Shown piece after piece: positions 20,456-25,665 of a DNA stretch of 27,147 nt (its first letter is position 1; every line of letters begins with the position of its first letter). Source of the DNA: a virus; IMG/VR virus record IMGVR_UViG_3300009183_000315, positions 1 to 27,147 of that record, one strand, 5' to 3'. The position numbers and the translations under genes were made by a program. A model generated the notes under the pieces. It ran no database searches, was not told where the DNA came from, and saw only the letters and a list, made by a program, of their open reading frames with translations.

Positions 20456-20484
20456 TTTTTGCAGAAATAAAAACTCTGCAAAAA
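20456..20484. terminator. Operon-end hairpin 1
   Basis: TTTTTGCAGA and TCTGCAAAAA form a perfect 10-bp stem around AATAAAAAC. It is followed by AACCCGGC. The minus strand also has flanking T runs. Confidence 0.75.
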
Positions 20485-20515
20485 ACCCGGCACGCATGGC
20501 GTGTCGTCCACAGCC

Positions 20516-20524
20516 TGTGGATAA
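20516..20524 (-). promoter_or_regulatory. DnaA box (perfect, reverse)
   Basis: TGTGGATAA, the complement of TTATCCACA; a near-match TCGTCCACA faces it at 20504-20512. Confidence 0.5.
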
Positions 20525-20535
20525 CTTACGTACGA

Positions 20536-20551
20536 TGTGATTTTTCTCACA
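20536..20551. promoter_or_regulatory. CRP/GlxR-type operator (perfect)
   Basis: TGTGA-TTTTTC-TCACA; centre 72.5 bp upstream of the -10 at 20616. Confidence 0.7.
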
Positions 20552-20592
20552 CAGTTTGAGCGTCTTATTATTTGGGATTACTGGCTAGTAGG

Positions 20593-20621
20593 TTGTAAAT
20601 GTCTGTTAATTCTGATAGACT
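20593..20621 (+). promoter_or_regulatory. Rightward early promoter 2
   Basis: TTGTAA, 17 nt, TAGACT (20616-20621) with extended -10 TGA; the spacer holds TGTCTG (20600-20605), 10 nt before the -10, and a TGTCTG-N6-CTGATA dyad. Confidence 0.7.
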
Positions 20622-20658
20622 TACGGAGTAAGAAAATAACGAAAGGAAGTGGCTAACA

Positions 20659-20859
20659 ATGGCTAACTTATACACAATAGAAGATTTGCTAATTGGTAAA
20701 TCTTATTCATCTAAATCCTTAACTGACGGAACAATTATTTCCGCAGAAAAATCTAAGGGTGCTCTTTGGTATGGTGATAATACTGAAGCCTATTTTGTAG
20801 AAATAGATGAAGGTCGCATTAACAATACTTTCCGCACCGTAGCGGTTCAGGTAGGTTAA
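20659..20859 (+). CDS. Early protein, 66 aa
   Basis: MANLYTIEDLLIGKSYSSKS...TIISAEKSKGALWYGDN and a beta-rich end (NNTFRTVAVQVG). The pattern resembles a small SH3-like barrel. Good GAAAGGA site. First of two genes in its unit; function unknown. Confidence 0.65.
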   Translation: MANLYTIEDLLIGKSYSSKSLTDGTIISAEKSKGALWYGDNTEAYFVEIDEGRINNTFRTVAVQVG

Positions 20860-20861
20860 TA

Positions 20862-20969
20862 ATGTCTGATTACCTTAACTATCTAGATGAGGTCTATGCC
20901 GACCTAGTAGCCGAGTATGGCGAGGAGATAACCCTTGCTTATCATCAGGCTAATATAAAGGAGATGTGA
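20862..20969 (+). CDS. Early acidic protein, 35 aa
   Basis: MSDYLNYLDEVYADLVAEYG...HQANIKEM, strongly acidic and helical. Its TGA stop is the TGTGA half of the operator for the next operon, so coding and control sequence overlap. Confidence 0.55.
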   Translation: MSDYLNYLDEVYADLVAEYGEEITLAYHQANIKEM

Positions 20970-20980
20970 GGCAACTCACA
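20965..20980. promoter_or_regulatory. CRP/GlxR-type operator (perfect)
   Basis: TGTGA-GGCAAC-TCACA; centre 52.5 bp upstream of the -10 at 21025. Confidence 0.7.
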
Positions 20981-21000
20981 CTCCAACACACCCCCTATAA

Positions 21001-21030
21001 TTGGAAAATGTCAGCGATAATTGATAGAAT
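21001..21030 (+). promoter_or_regulatory. Rightward early promoter 3
   Basis: TTGGAA then TAGAAT (21025-21030) with extended -10 TGA; TGTCAG at 21009-21014 is 10 nt before the -10 and forms TGTCAG-N6-TTGATA. Confidence 0.7.
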
Positions 21031-21063
21031 AATAACTCAAACAAAAACGAAAGGTGGTCAGAA

Positions 21064-21249
21064 ATGACTTATACTGTAAAACTAGAAACCTTTAATGGTG
21101 CTGTAAAAAATATCAACCTACCTTCTCAGGGTGCGGTTGCTCAATTCATAAACACTTACCCAAACCAATTACCTGTTGGCGTATCTGTAAAAATTGCTTG
21201 TGATGTGTTGGGTGTTCGTGGCACACTTAGAGGAAAGGCGTTAGCATAA
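21064..21249 (+). CDS. Small early protein, paralogue of 18875-19069 product, 61 aa
   Basis: YTVKLETFNGAVKNINLPS...FINTYPNQLPVGVSVKIACDVLGVRGTLRGKALA; the alignment with the leftward 64-aa protein covers the whole length. The mixed beta/alpha pattern suggests a compact fold. The ATG follows GAAAGGTGG; its TAA overlaps the next ATG. Confidence 0.7.
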   Translation: MTYTVKLETFNGAVKNINLPSQGAVAQFINTYPNQLPVGVSVKIACDVLGVRGTLRGKALA

Positions 21250-21398
21250 TGATTAGTAGCGTAATGACTTTTAAGTGTGATGAATGTAATGGCGCAGGTT
21301 ATATTTTTTGGGGAGATAATCTTGCCTATGATGTAGAAAAGTGCGAATGTAAAAACTTTGCACTAGGCACTTTATTTACTACGAAAGAGGCTGACTAA
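21249..21398 (+). CDS. Zinc-binding early protein, DnaJ-type CxxCxGxGY, 49 aa
   Basis: FKCDECNGAGYIFW is a DnaJ-type half zinc site and EKCECKNF the second Cys pair. TAATG overlaps at both ends. Probably a structural zinc protein; partner unknown. Confidence 0.65.
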   Translation: MISSVMTFKCDECNGAGYIFWGDNLAYDVEKCECKNFALGTLFTTKEAD

Positions 21399-21607
21399 TG
21401 ACTAGAAAAGACTACATCAAAACCGCAAACATTCTAAAAAGTTTTGTAGATGAAATTCCACAAAATACTTATGAAGATTTAATTCAAGAATTTGCGGATT
21501 GGTTTCAATCAGATAATGAAAACTTTGATTTTGCAAGATTTGAAAAGGCTTGCGGAATTGATGAAATTGGTTTAATTCCTGTTGGCTCTGAAATGTGGAA
21601 GGGGTAA
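21398..21607 (+). CDS. Conserved actinophage small protein (MTRKDY family), 69 aa
   Basis: MTRKDYIKTANILKSFVDEI...LIQEFADWFQSDNENFDFARFEKACGI. This MTRKDY / DNxxFDxxRFxxACG layout is one I recognise from many actinobacteriophage genomes, where its role is unknown. Mostly helical. TAATG-coupled to the zinc gene. Confidence 0.7.
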   Translation: MTRKDYIKTANILKSFVDEIPQNTYEDLIQEFADWFQSDNENFDFARFEKACGIDEIGLIPVGSEMWKG

Positions 21608-21612
21608 AACAA

Positions 21613-21759
21613 ATGATAACTAATTTAGATGTGATTGCAATAATAATTGCGCTACTTGGTTGCTTAACTGTTATGGGTTTATTTTGGAAACAAAATATTG
21701 CACAACAAAAAGAAATTCGCAGATTGCGAAATGAATTGCGTAAAGCATTTAAAGTATAA
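21613..21759 (+). CDS. Small membrane protein with coiled coil, 48 aa
   Basis: MITNLDVIAIIIALLGCLTV then MGLFWKQ: one transmembrane helix (about 6-25), then a basic, coiled-coil-like QQKEIRRLRNELRKAFKV. Last gene of its operon, just before hairpin 21771. Confidence 0.6.
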   Translation: MITNLDVIAIIIALLGCLTVMGLFWKQNIAQQKEIRRLRNELRKAFKV

Positions 21760-21768
21760 ATAAAAATT

Positions 21769-21793
21769 CCTGAGCAAGAATAAAAACTGCTCA
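21769..21793. terminator. Operon-end hairpin, TCCTGAGCA family, copy 1
   Basis: TGAGCA and TGCTCA arms around an 11-nt loop that begins AGA and ends AAAC. No T tract follows on the plus strand; AACCCGGC follows at 21810. Confidence 0.65.
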
Positions 21794-21853
21794 AACATTT
21801 GTTCGAAAAACCCGGCGCAGGCGGCGTGTCGCAATCTATACATGACCTTTACG

Positions 21854-21869
21854 TGTGGTTAAGATCACA
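21854..21869. promoter_or_regulatory. CRP/GlxR-type operator (one mismatch)
   Basis: TGTGG-TTAAGA-TCACA; centre 61.5 bp upstream of the -10 at 21923. Confidence 0.6.
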
Positions 21870-21898
21870 CCCTAAATTCCCCAGATTAAGGCGTCTAA

Positions 21899-21928
21899 TT
21901 GGATTTTGTCAGTTGTATCTGATAGGAT
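21899..21928 (+). promoter_or_regulatory. Rightward early promoter 4
   Basis: TTGGAT then TAGGAT (21923-21928) with extended -10 TGA; TGTCAG at 21907-21912 is 10 nt before the -10, giving the best TGTCAG-N6-CTGATA dyad. Confidence 0.65.
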
Positions 21929-21953
21929 AAAGATATAAAGAAAGAAGGAACAA

Positions 21954-22118
21954 ATGGGTAAAGTAAAAGAAGCACTAATGGATATACTAGAGCACGAATA
22001 CTGCTACGGCTATGGTTGGATATATCAAGGAAATAATGTAGACTTTGATAGTGAGCCTTGCGAGTGTAATCCTTACGCTATATCTGCTGACGAACTAATG
22101 GATTGGAAACTAAACTAA
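21954..22118 (+). CDS. Early protein with CxC, 54 aa
   Basis: MGKVKEALMDILEHEYCYGY...SEPCECNPYAISADELMDWKLN. Helical ends with a Tyr/Cys-rich centre; C17 with CEC could bind metal. Good GAAGGA site. Overlaps the next ATG as TAATG. Confidence 0.65.
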   Translation: MGKVKEALMDILEHEYCYGYGWIYQGNNVDFDSEPCECNPYAISADELMDWKLN

Positions 22119-22327
22119 TGGAATATACTTATTCACTTACTACTTCATATGATGGAGAGTTAATTCATACCCTGCGAGTTAGCGATATGCTAGAAGCAGT
22201 TAGGGCTTGGGATAAATGCGTGGACTATGGCTTTGCTAAAGAATACGCAACCTATAATTTGTCTGACCCAACAGGTAAGATGTATACTAAAACCTTCTAC
22301 ACTAACGGAGAGGTCGTAATTAAATAA
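22118..22327 (+). CDS. Early protein, 69 aa
   Basis: MEYTYSLTTSYDGELIHTLR...MLEAVRAWDKCVDYGFAKEYATYNL and a beta end (TKTFYTNGEVVIK). A TTG start 15 nt upstream is rejected because ATG 22118 gives the TAATG coupling. Function unknown. Confidence 0.65.
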   Translation: MEYTYSLTTSYDGELIHTLRVSDMLEAVRAWDKCVDYGFAKEYATYNLSDPTGKMYTKTFYTNGEVVIK

Positions 22328-22623
22328 TGGGAAGCATAACAGCAATAGGTTTAGCAGATACAACGCTAGACCTAGAAACACAATTAAAGTATCACTTACA
22401 AGGTAATCATTATCCACCAATACCAACAGTAATGGTTCAGCCATGTATTGAGGCTATTGACGCATACTATGAGGAGGATTATTCTCGTAGAATAGAATTA
22501 CCAGTTGTTGATGGCTTTCAAATTAGTTGGAAGGGCAACACTTGGACTACCGCCAGCGCATTGGTATCACACGCACACCTAGAGTGGTTCATTGAGCCAG
22601 CAGATGAGGACTTATATGAGTAA
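22327..22623 (+). CDS. Conserved actinophage protein, 98 aa
   Basis: LETQLKYHLQGNHYPPIPTV, EAIDAYYEEDYSRRIELP and WKGNTWTTASALVSHAHLEWFI reproduce a protein pattern common in actinobacteriophages (LxYHL, YPPVP, then a Trp-rich middle and a helical end). Biochemical role not known. TAATG-coupled upstream and overlapping the next gene. Confidence 0.7.
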   Translation: MGSITAIGLADTTLDLETQLKYHLQGNHYPPIPTVMVQPCIEAIDAYYEEDYSRRIELPVVDGFQISWKGNTWTTASALVSHAHLEWFIEPADEDLYE

Positions 22624-22708
22624 AGACTTGCAAGATAAATTAGATCAGGTTGCAAAAATTCTAGAACCTATTCTATGGGAAACCCTAGCAGAAATTGAGG
22701 CTGAATAA
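22616..22708 (+). CDS. Early acidic helical peptide, 30 aa
   Basis: MSKDLQDKLDQVAKILEPIL plus WETLAEIEAE, an amphipathic helix. It overlaps the end of the 98-aa gene by 8 nt and abuts the next ATG, filling the gap exactly. Confidence 0.5.
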   Translation: MSKDLQDKLDQVAKILEPILWETLAEIEAE

Positions 22709-22942
22709 ATGGCTGCTACAATGATGAACATGGAATTAAAGAAAATAGATATTCTCAAACCTTCTATGATGATGGTTGGAGATTTTATTGGATACAATGA
22801 TGAGGTAGTTGAAATACTTTCTATTGAATCTGATCCTGACCAATACTTTTGGTATGCAGAGTATCAAAATGAGTTTGGTGAAAAAGATACCGCTCAGTTA
22901 GTTGATAATGAATACTATGATTGGTATGTTCACTTAGAATAA
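22709..22942 (+). CDS. Early acidic protein, 77 aa
   Basis: Met-rich start (MAATMMNMELKKIDILKPSM) then VGDFIGYNDEVVEILSIESD and a Tyr/Trp-rich acidic end. The GDFI-x9-VxxI pattern fits a small SH3-like barrel. Last gene before hairpin 22943. Confidence 0.6.
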   Translation: MAATMMNMELKKIDILKPSMMMVGDFIGYNDEVVEILSIESDPDQYFWYAEYQNEFGEKDTAQLVDNEYYDWYVHLE

Positions 22943-22968
22943 TTTTTCTGCACTTCCCCGCAGAAAAA
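22943..22968. terminator. Operon-end hairpin
   Basis: TTTTTCTGC and GCAGAAAAA, a 9-bp perfect stem with 8-nt loop, then AACCCGGC. Confidence 0.75.
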
Positions 22969-23010
22969 CCCGGCCCTGCCCGATTTGTCCGTTTTGTACC
23001 TTACGTACAC

Positions 23011-23039
23011 TTGATATTTTCTCCACATTCTGCTAAAAT
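23011..23039 (+). promoter_or_regulatory. Promoter of the gp88-like gene, leaderless
   Basis: TTGATA, 17 nt, TAAAAT (23034-23039), then 6 nt to ATG 23046. TGTCCGTTTTGTAC lies 48 bp upstream of the -10. No CRP-type site is present. Confidence 0.65.
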
Positions 23040-23045
23040 ATTTAT

Positions 23046-23774
23046 ATGACAACACCACAATTAAAAAGATCATTTGACAGAAAGGTTGCTAATCTTGTTA
23101 CAAAAAATGGAAAGCAAGCCGCAATTGCAAACACGTTCGGTCTTCCCGCTGGAAAGAATTATTCATGCCCTGGTGCCACTAGTGTTTGTGAAAGTGTTTG
23201 CTACGCAGGAAAACTTGAAAAACTTTACAAAGCCGTAAAGGCAAACCTAATACATAATTGGGAATTATTAAAAGACGCTGACGAATCGACTATGATTGAT
23301 CTATTGCAGAATATGATTAATGATTTTAAAAAAGATTGTGAAAAGAAAAATGCGTCATTGTTATTTCGTATTCATTGGGACGGTGATTTCTTTAATGACA
23401 CGTACACCAAAGCATGGAAACAAATCATCCTTAACAATACAGATATAAAATTCTGGGTATATACAAGGGTACAGCCTGCAGCGGTAATGCTAAAGGATAT
23501 TCCTAATCTATCCTTATACTATTCAACAGACAGCGAGAATAAGCAGATAGGCGTTAATTTAAAGAAAGATCATGGGATACGCCTTGCATACCTTGCACAG
23601 AATTTTGCAATAGGTCAGGCAGATATGAAGGAGTTATTTAATCGACCTGGTGCTAAGTGCCCTGAAAACCTAAAAGCCATTCCACTTATCTCAAGCGCTG
23701 GCTCGGCTTGCGTATCTTGCGGTTTGTGTGTATACTCTAAGAGCGACATAGTCTTTTCATCATCTAAGAAATAA
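23046..23774 (+). CDS. gp88-like Cys-rich phage protein, 242 aa
   Basis: Resembles the phage gene product 88 family from actinobacteriophages. Near the N-terminus NYSCPGATSVCESVCYAGK gives C41-x6-C48-x3-C52; near the C-terminus C205 and ACVSCGLC (C222, C225, C228) give a CxxCxxC set. The clusters could ligate Fe-S or zinc. The middle holds DWDGDFF-like (HWDGDFFND), FWVYTRVQ and LSLYYSTDS motifs, an alpha/beta pattern somewhat like a radical-SAM barrel; that comparison is tentative and the activity is unknown. No ribosome site; leaderless promoter. Confidence 0.7.
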   Translation: MTTPQLKRSFDRKVANLVTKNGKQAAIANTFGLPAGKNYSCPGATSVCESVCYAGKLEKLYKAVKANLIHNWELLKDADESTMIDLLQNMINDFKKDCEKKNASLLFRIHWDGDFFNDTYTKAWKQIILNNTDIKFWVYTRVQPAAVMLKDIPNLSLYYSTDSENKQIGVNLKKDHGIRLAYLAQNFAIGQADMKELFNRPGAKCPENLKAIPLISSAGSACVSCGLCVYSKSDIVFSSSKK

Positions 23775-23781
23775 GGGGCAT

Positions 23782-23847
23782 ATGGAGATACTAATAGTAT
23801 TATCACTTATATTCTTATATATCCTATTCTCAGGCATGGGGCATTAA
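23782..23847 (+). CDS. 21-aa hydrophobic peptide
   Basis: A single transmembrane stretch (MEILIVLSLIFLYILFSGMG then H) with an AAGGGG ribosome site 7 nt after the stop of the gp88-like gene. Its TAA lies 1 nt before the next operator. Confidence 0.45.
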   Translation: MEILIVLSLIFLYILFSGMGH

Positions 23848-23848
23848 G

Positions 23849-23864
23849 TGTGATATATCTCACA
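23849..23864. promoter_or_regulatory. CRP/GlxR-type operator (perfect)
   Basis: TGTGA-TATATC-TCACA; centre 62.5 bp upstream of the -10 at 23919. Confidence 0.7.
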
Positions 23865-23895
23865 TCTCAATATATGAGATTATCCATGAGATAAT

Positions 23896-23924
23896 TTGTA
23901 TTTTTGACCAAAAAATGTTAGACT
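23896..23924 (+). promoter_or_regulatory. Rightward early promoter 5
   Basis: TTGTAT, 17 nt, TAGACT with extended -10 TGT. TGTCAG is absent; TTTGAC sits in its place. Confidence 0.65.
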
Positions 23925-23959
23925 TATACAGTAAGCAAAAACCAACAAGAAGGAGAACC

Positions 23960-24130
23960 ATGTCCGTAGCAAACGCAACATACAAGGTAGGCGACACCTA
24001 CACATCACAAAAATCAAAGGTAGTAGGAACTATTACCGAAATTGTGCCAACTAACAAGAACACAGTTAGAGTTAAGTTAGATGTTAATGGCTCAACTCGC
24101 TGGACAACTTGGACAGCAAAGAACGCTTAA
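23960..24130 (+). CDS. SH3-like small early protein, paralogue of 24729-24899, 56 aa
   Basis: MSVANATYKVGDTYTSQKSK then VVGTITEIVPTNKNTVRVKL and NGSTRWTTW. Five predicted strands suggest an SH3-like barrel. Start chosen at 23960 behind AAGGAG; the longer frame begins inside the promoter. It aligns along its whole length with the 24729 product (YxxGDxxTxxKxxxxGxIxxxxPxNxxTxRVxLxxxNG). Confidence 0.7.
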   Translation: MSVANATYKVGDTYTSQKSKVVGTITEIVPTNKNTVRVKLDVNGSTRWTTWTAKNA

Positions 24131-24132
24131 TC

Positions 24133-24148
24133 TTAGCCTAGTGGCTAA
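24133..24148 (+). terminator. Hairpin after the SH3-like gene
   Basis: TTAGCC-TAGT-GGCTAA, perfect 6-bp stem 3 nt after the stop codon. Confidence 0.55.
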
Positions 24149-24151
24149 AGT

Positions 24152-24176
24152 CCTGAGCATGACGAGAAACTGCTCA
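24152..24176. terminator. Operon-end hairpin, TCCTGAGCA family, copy 2
   Basis: TGAGCA and TGCTCA with an 11-nt loop (TGA...AAAC); no following T tract. Confidence 0.65.
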
Positions 24177-24223
24177 ACTTAATACCCCCATCAAACTCAC
24201 CAACAGAAACGGAAACAAACCAA

Positions 24224-24646
24224 ATGGCAAGAAGCAAACCCATCAGCGTAAAAATCGCTACTGCTAAGGTTATCAAAGCCTTAGAAACAAAGTTAGCACA
24301 AGTAAATGCTGACTACACAAATCAAGATGAACTGGAAGCAAAGTTCCAAAAGCAAGTAGATAAATGGCGCAAAGAAGTTGCTAAGTTTGCTACTGCTAAC
24401 ATCTCAAAGGCTGAAAACCTACGCACTAACTATCGTTCTTGGAACAAAACCCTTAATGTTGATTTTGATTTAATCACAGATGAGGCAGACTTTCCCAAAG
24501 AGCCTGAGCGTAATTTTGAGCAAATCCATGCTCATACTTATCGTGAAATGAAAGAGGAACTTGAGAACGCTATCCGTATCCTTAAAATGACGGACGAGGA
24601 AACAGTTAGCACTAGCACATATAACGCTATTGCTCGTTATCTCTAA
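24224..24646 (+). CDS. Helical coiled-coil early protein, 140 aa
   Basis: Residues 1-75 are a long charged helix pair (KVIKALETKLAQVNADY, ELEAKFQKQVDKWRKEVAKF), then DVDFD-like acidic segment and a second helical region (REMKEELENAIRILKMTDEE). No catalytic motif. The upstream gap (24177-24223) shows no convincing promoter or ribosome site, so it may be read through from promoter 5. Confidence 0.65.
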   Translation: MARSKPISVKIATAKVIKALETKLAQVNADYTNQDELEAKFQKQVDKWRKEVAKFATANISKAENLRTNYRSWNKTLNVDFDLITDEADFPKEPERNFEQIHAHTYREMKEELENAIRILKMTDEETVSTSTYNAIARYL

Positions 24647-24653
24647 TAGTATT

Positions 24654-24678
24654 GGGGGGGTTCTTGACTTGCCCCCCC
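24654..24678. terminator. G7/C7 hairpin with the next promoter's -35 in its loop
   Basis: GGGGGGG and CCCCCCC pair around TTCTTGACTTG; TTGACT in the loop is the -35 of the promoter at 24664-24692. Confidence 0.7.
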
Positions 24679-24692
24679 AAAAATGTTATACT
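24664..24692 (+). promoter_or_regulatory. Promoter of 24729-24899
   Basis: TTGACT, 17 nt, TATACT (24687-24692) with extended -10 TGT; predicted start near 24699. Confidence 0.7.
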
Positions 24693-24728
24693 TAATATAA
24701 CAAACCACCACAACAGAAAAGGAAAATC

Positions 24729-24899
24729 ATGACACTAGGCGGATACACATACCAACTAGGTGATTTATTCACCACAAGCAAAACAGGTATCACAGGTAGA
24801 ATTGTAAAGTTCTCACCTATCAACTCTAAGACCACTAGAGTATCCTTACAATTAGCAAATGGCGCAAGACGCCTTGCTATGGTAAGCACAACTAAATAA
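24729..24899 (+). CDS. SH3-like small early protein, paralogue of 23960-24130, 56 aa
   Basis: YQLGDLFTTSKTGITGRIVK, FSPINSKTTRVSLQLANGAR and a LAMVSTTK end. Same length as its paralogue (56 aa), with conserved Gly, Asp, Thr and Pro landmarks. AAAGGAAA ribosome site. The separate promoter suggests different timing from the 23960 copy. Confidence 0.7.
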   Translation: MTLGGYTYQLGDLFTTSKTGITGRIVKFSPINSKTTRVSLQLANGARRLAMVSTTK

Positions 24900-24900
24900 T

Positions 24901-24949
24901 TTATCTCTGATAAGCACTTGGCTTAATTGCTAAGTTATTCCTGAGATAA
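24901..24949. other. Nested hairpin after 24729-24899
   Basis: TTATCTC (24901-24907) pairs with GAGATAA (24943-24949), and inside it CTTGGC pairs with GCTAAG with one G-U. It starts 1 nt after the stop codon. Confidence 0.5.
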
Positions 24950-24953
24950 GACT

Positions 24954-24979
24954 CCTGAGCATGAGTTCTAAACTGCTCA
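24954..24979. terminator. Operon-end hairpin, TCCTGAGCA family, copy 3
   Basis: TGAGCA and TGCTCA with a 12-nt loop (TGA...AAAC). A GCCCC-CCGCAAAAATCC-GGGGC stem follows. Confidence 0.65.
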
Positions 24980-25012
24980 TCTTTAATTGCCCCCCGCAAA
25001 AATCCGGGGCAG

Positions 25013-25028
25013 CGTGATCTAAATCACA
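25013..25028. promoter_or_regulatory. CRP/GlxR-type operator (one mismatch)
   Basis: CGTGA-TCTAAA-TCACA; centre 63.5 bp upstream of the -10 at 25084. An additional CTCA/TGAG dyad follows at 25030-25042. Confidence 0.6.
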
Positions 25029-25060
25029 TCTCATTATGTGAGACTAATTAAGAACTGAAC

Positions 25061-25089
25061 TTGCATTCCCACAATCTTGATGATATTAT
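25061..25089 (+). promoter_or_regulatory. Rightward early promoter 6
   Basis: TTGCAT, 17 nt, TATTAT (25084-25089), with AAAAGGAA and ATG 25115 downstream. Confidence 0.55.
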
Positions 25090-25114
25090 TGTATTAACAG
25101 AAAAGGAACCCCTA

Positions 25115-25579
25115 ATGAGCGAAGTAATGACACAGGAGCAGTTATCTGTTCCATACAATCCTAACCTACTTGTAACCTACAAGGCTATACCTGACACCTA
25201 TGCAGCACCTGAAAGCCCTACATTCATGACTGATAAAGTTACTGATCTTGAATGGGAACTACATCAAGGCAGAACTAATGCCAATCTAGCAGCAGAGCGT
25301 CGTTTAGACATCTCATGGCTTGAAGATCAAATTCCTGAATGGTATGACCCAAACTATTCTAAAGAAGAAGTTTTAAAAGCGCTAACACAACACTTTAATC
25401 TTAATCCTGTAAAGCAAATGAGTGTATACGGCACCGTTACATTCAGTGGAACTATTAACATCCCATTGGATGAGATTGAAGACTTTGATCTAAGCAGTGT
25501 AACCATTGATGCAGAATTAAGTTCATATGACTATGACGCTGACTTAACTGTAGACGATGTGTCACTTGAGGAGAACTAA
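25115..25579 (+). CDS. Early protein, 154 aa
   Basis: ATG 25115 behind AAAAGGAA is used; a TTG frame from 25061 begins in the promoter -35. The N-terminal half is helical and polar (ELHQGRTNANLAAERRLDIS). The C-terminal half (VKQMSVYGTVTFSGTINIPL...VTIDAELSSYDYDADLTVDDVSLEEN) looks like a beta domain with a very acidic end, a layout seen in small actinophage proteins of unknown function. Confidence 0.65.
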   Translation: MSEVMTQEQLSVPYNPNLLVTYKAIPDTYAAPESPTFMTDKVTDLEWELHQGRTNANLAAERRLDISWLEDQIPEWYDPNYSKEEVLKALTQHFNLNPVKQMSVYGTVTFSGTINIPLDEIEDFDLSSVTIDAELSSYDYDADLTVDDVSLEEN

Positions 25580-25618
25580 TAAGAGATCTGTAGCATCCGC
25601 TGCAGGGACCGCTTAAAT

Positions 25619-25636
25619 TTGATAGGGGGCTATCAA
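25619..25636. other. Hairpin 1 of tandem structured element
   Basis: TTGATAG-GGGG-CTATCAA, a perfect 7-bp stem with G4 loop, 40 nt after the 154-aa gene. Confidence 0.6.
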
Positions 25637-25642
25637 CGTCGT

Positions 25643-25665
25643 GGGCCAAGACGTAAAACTGGCCC
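25643..25665. other. Hairpin 2 of tandem structured element
   Basis: GGGCCA and TGGCCC with 11-nt loop ending AAAAC; followed by AACCCGGC at 25674. Confidence 0.6.

Noticed and set aside
21417-21794. Minus-strand 125-residue frame opposite the early genes
   Set aside because: It crosses three well-supported plus-strand genes and a hairpin and has no start signals.
23915-23959. Longer N-terminus for the 56-aa SH3-like protein
   Set aside because: It would start inside the -10 region; ATG 23960 has AAGGAG at the right distance.
25061-25114. TTG start 18 codons upstream for the 154-aa protein
   Set aside because: TTG is the first half of the predicted -35; ATG 25115 follows a good ribosome site.
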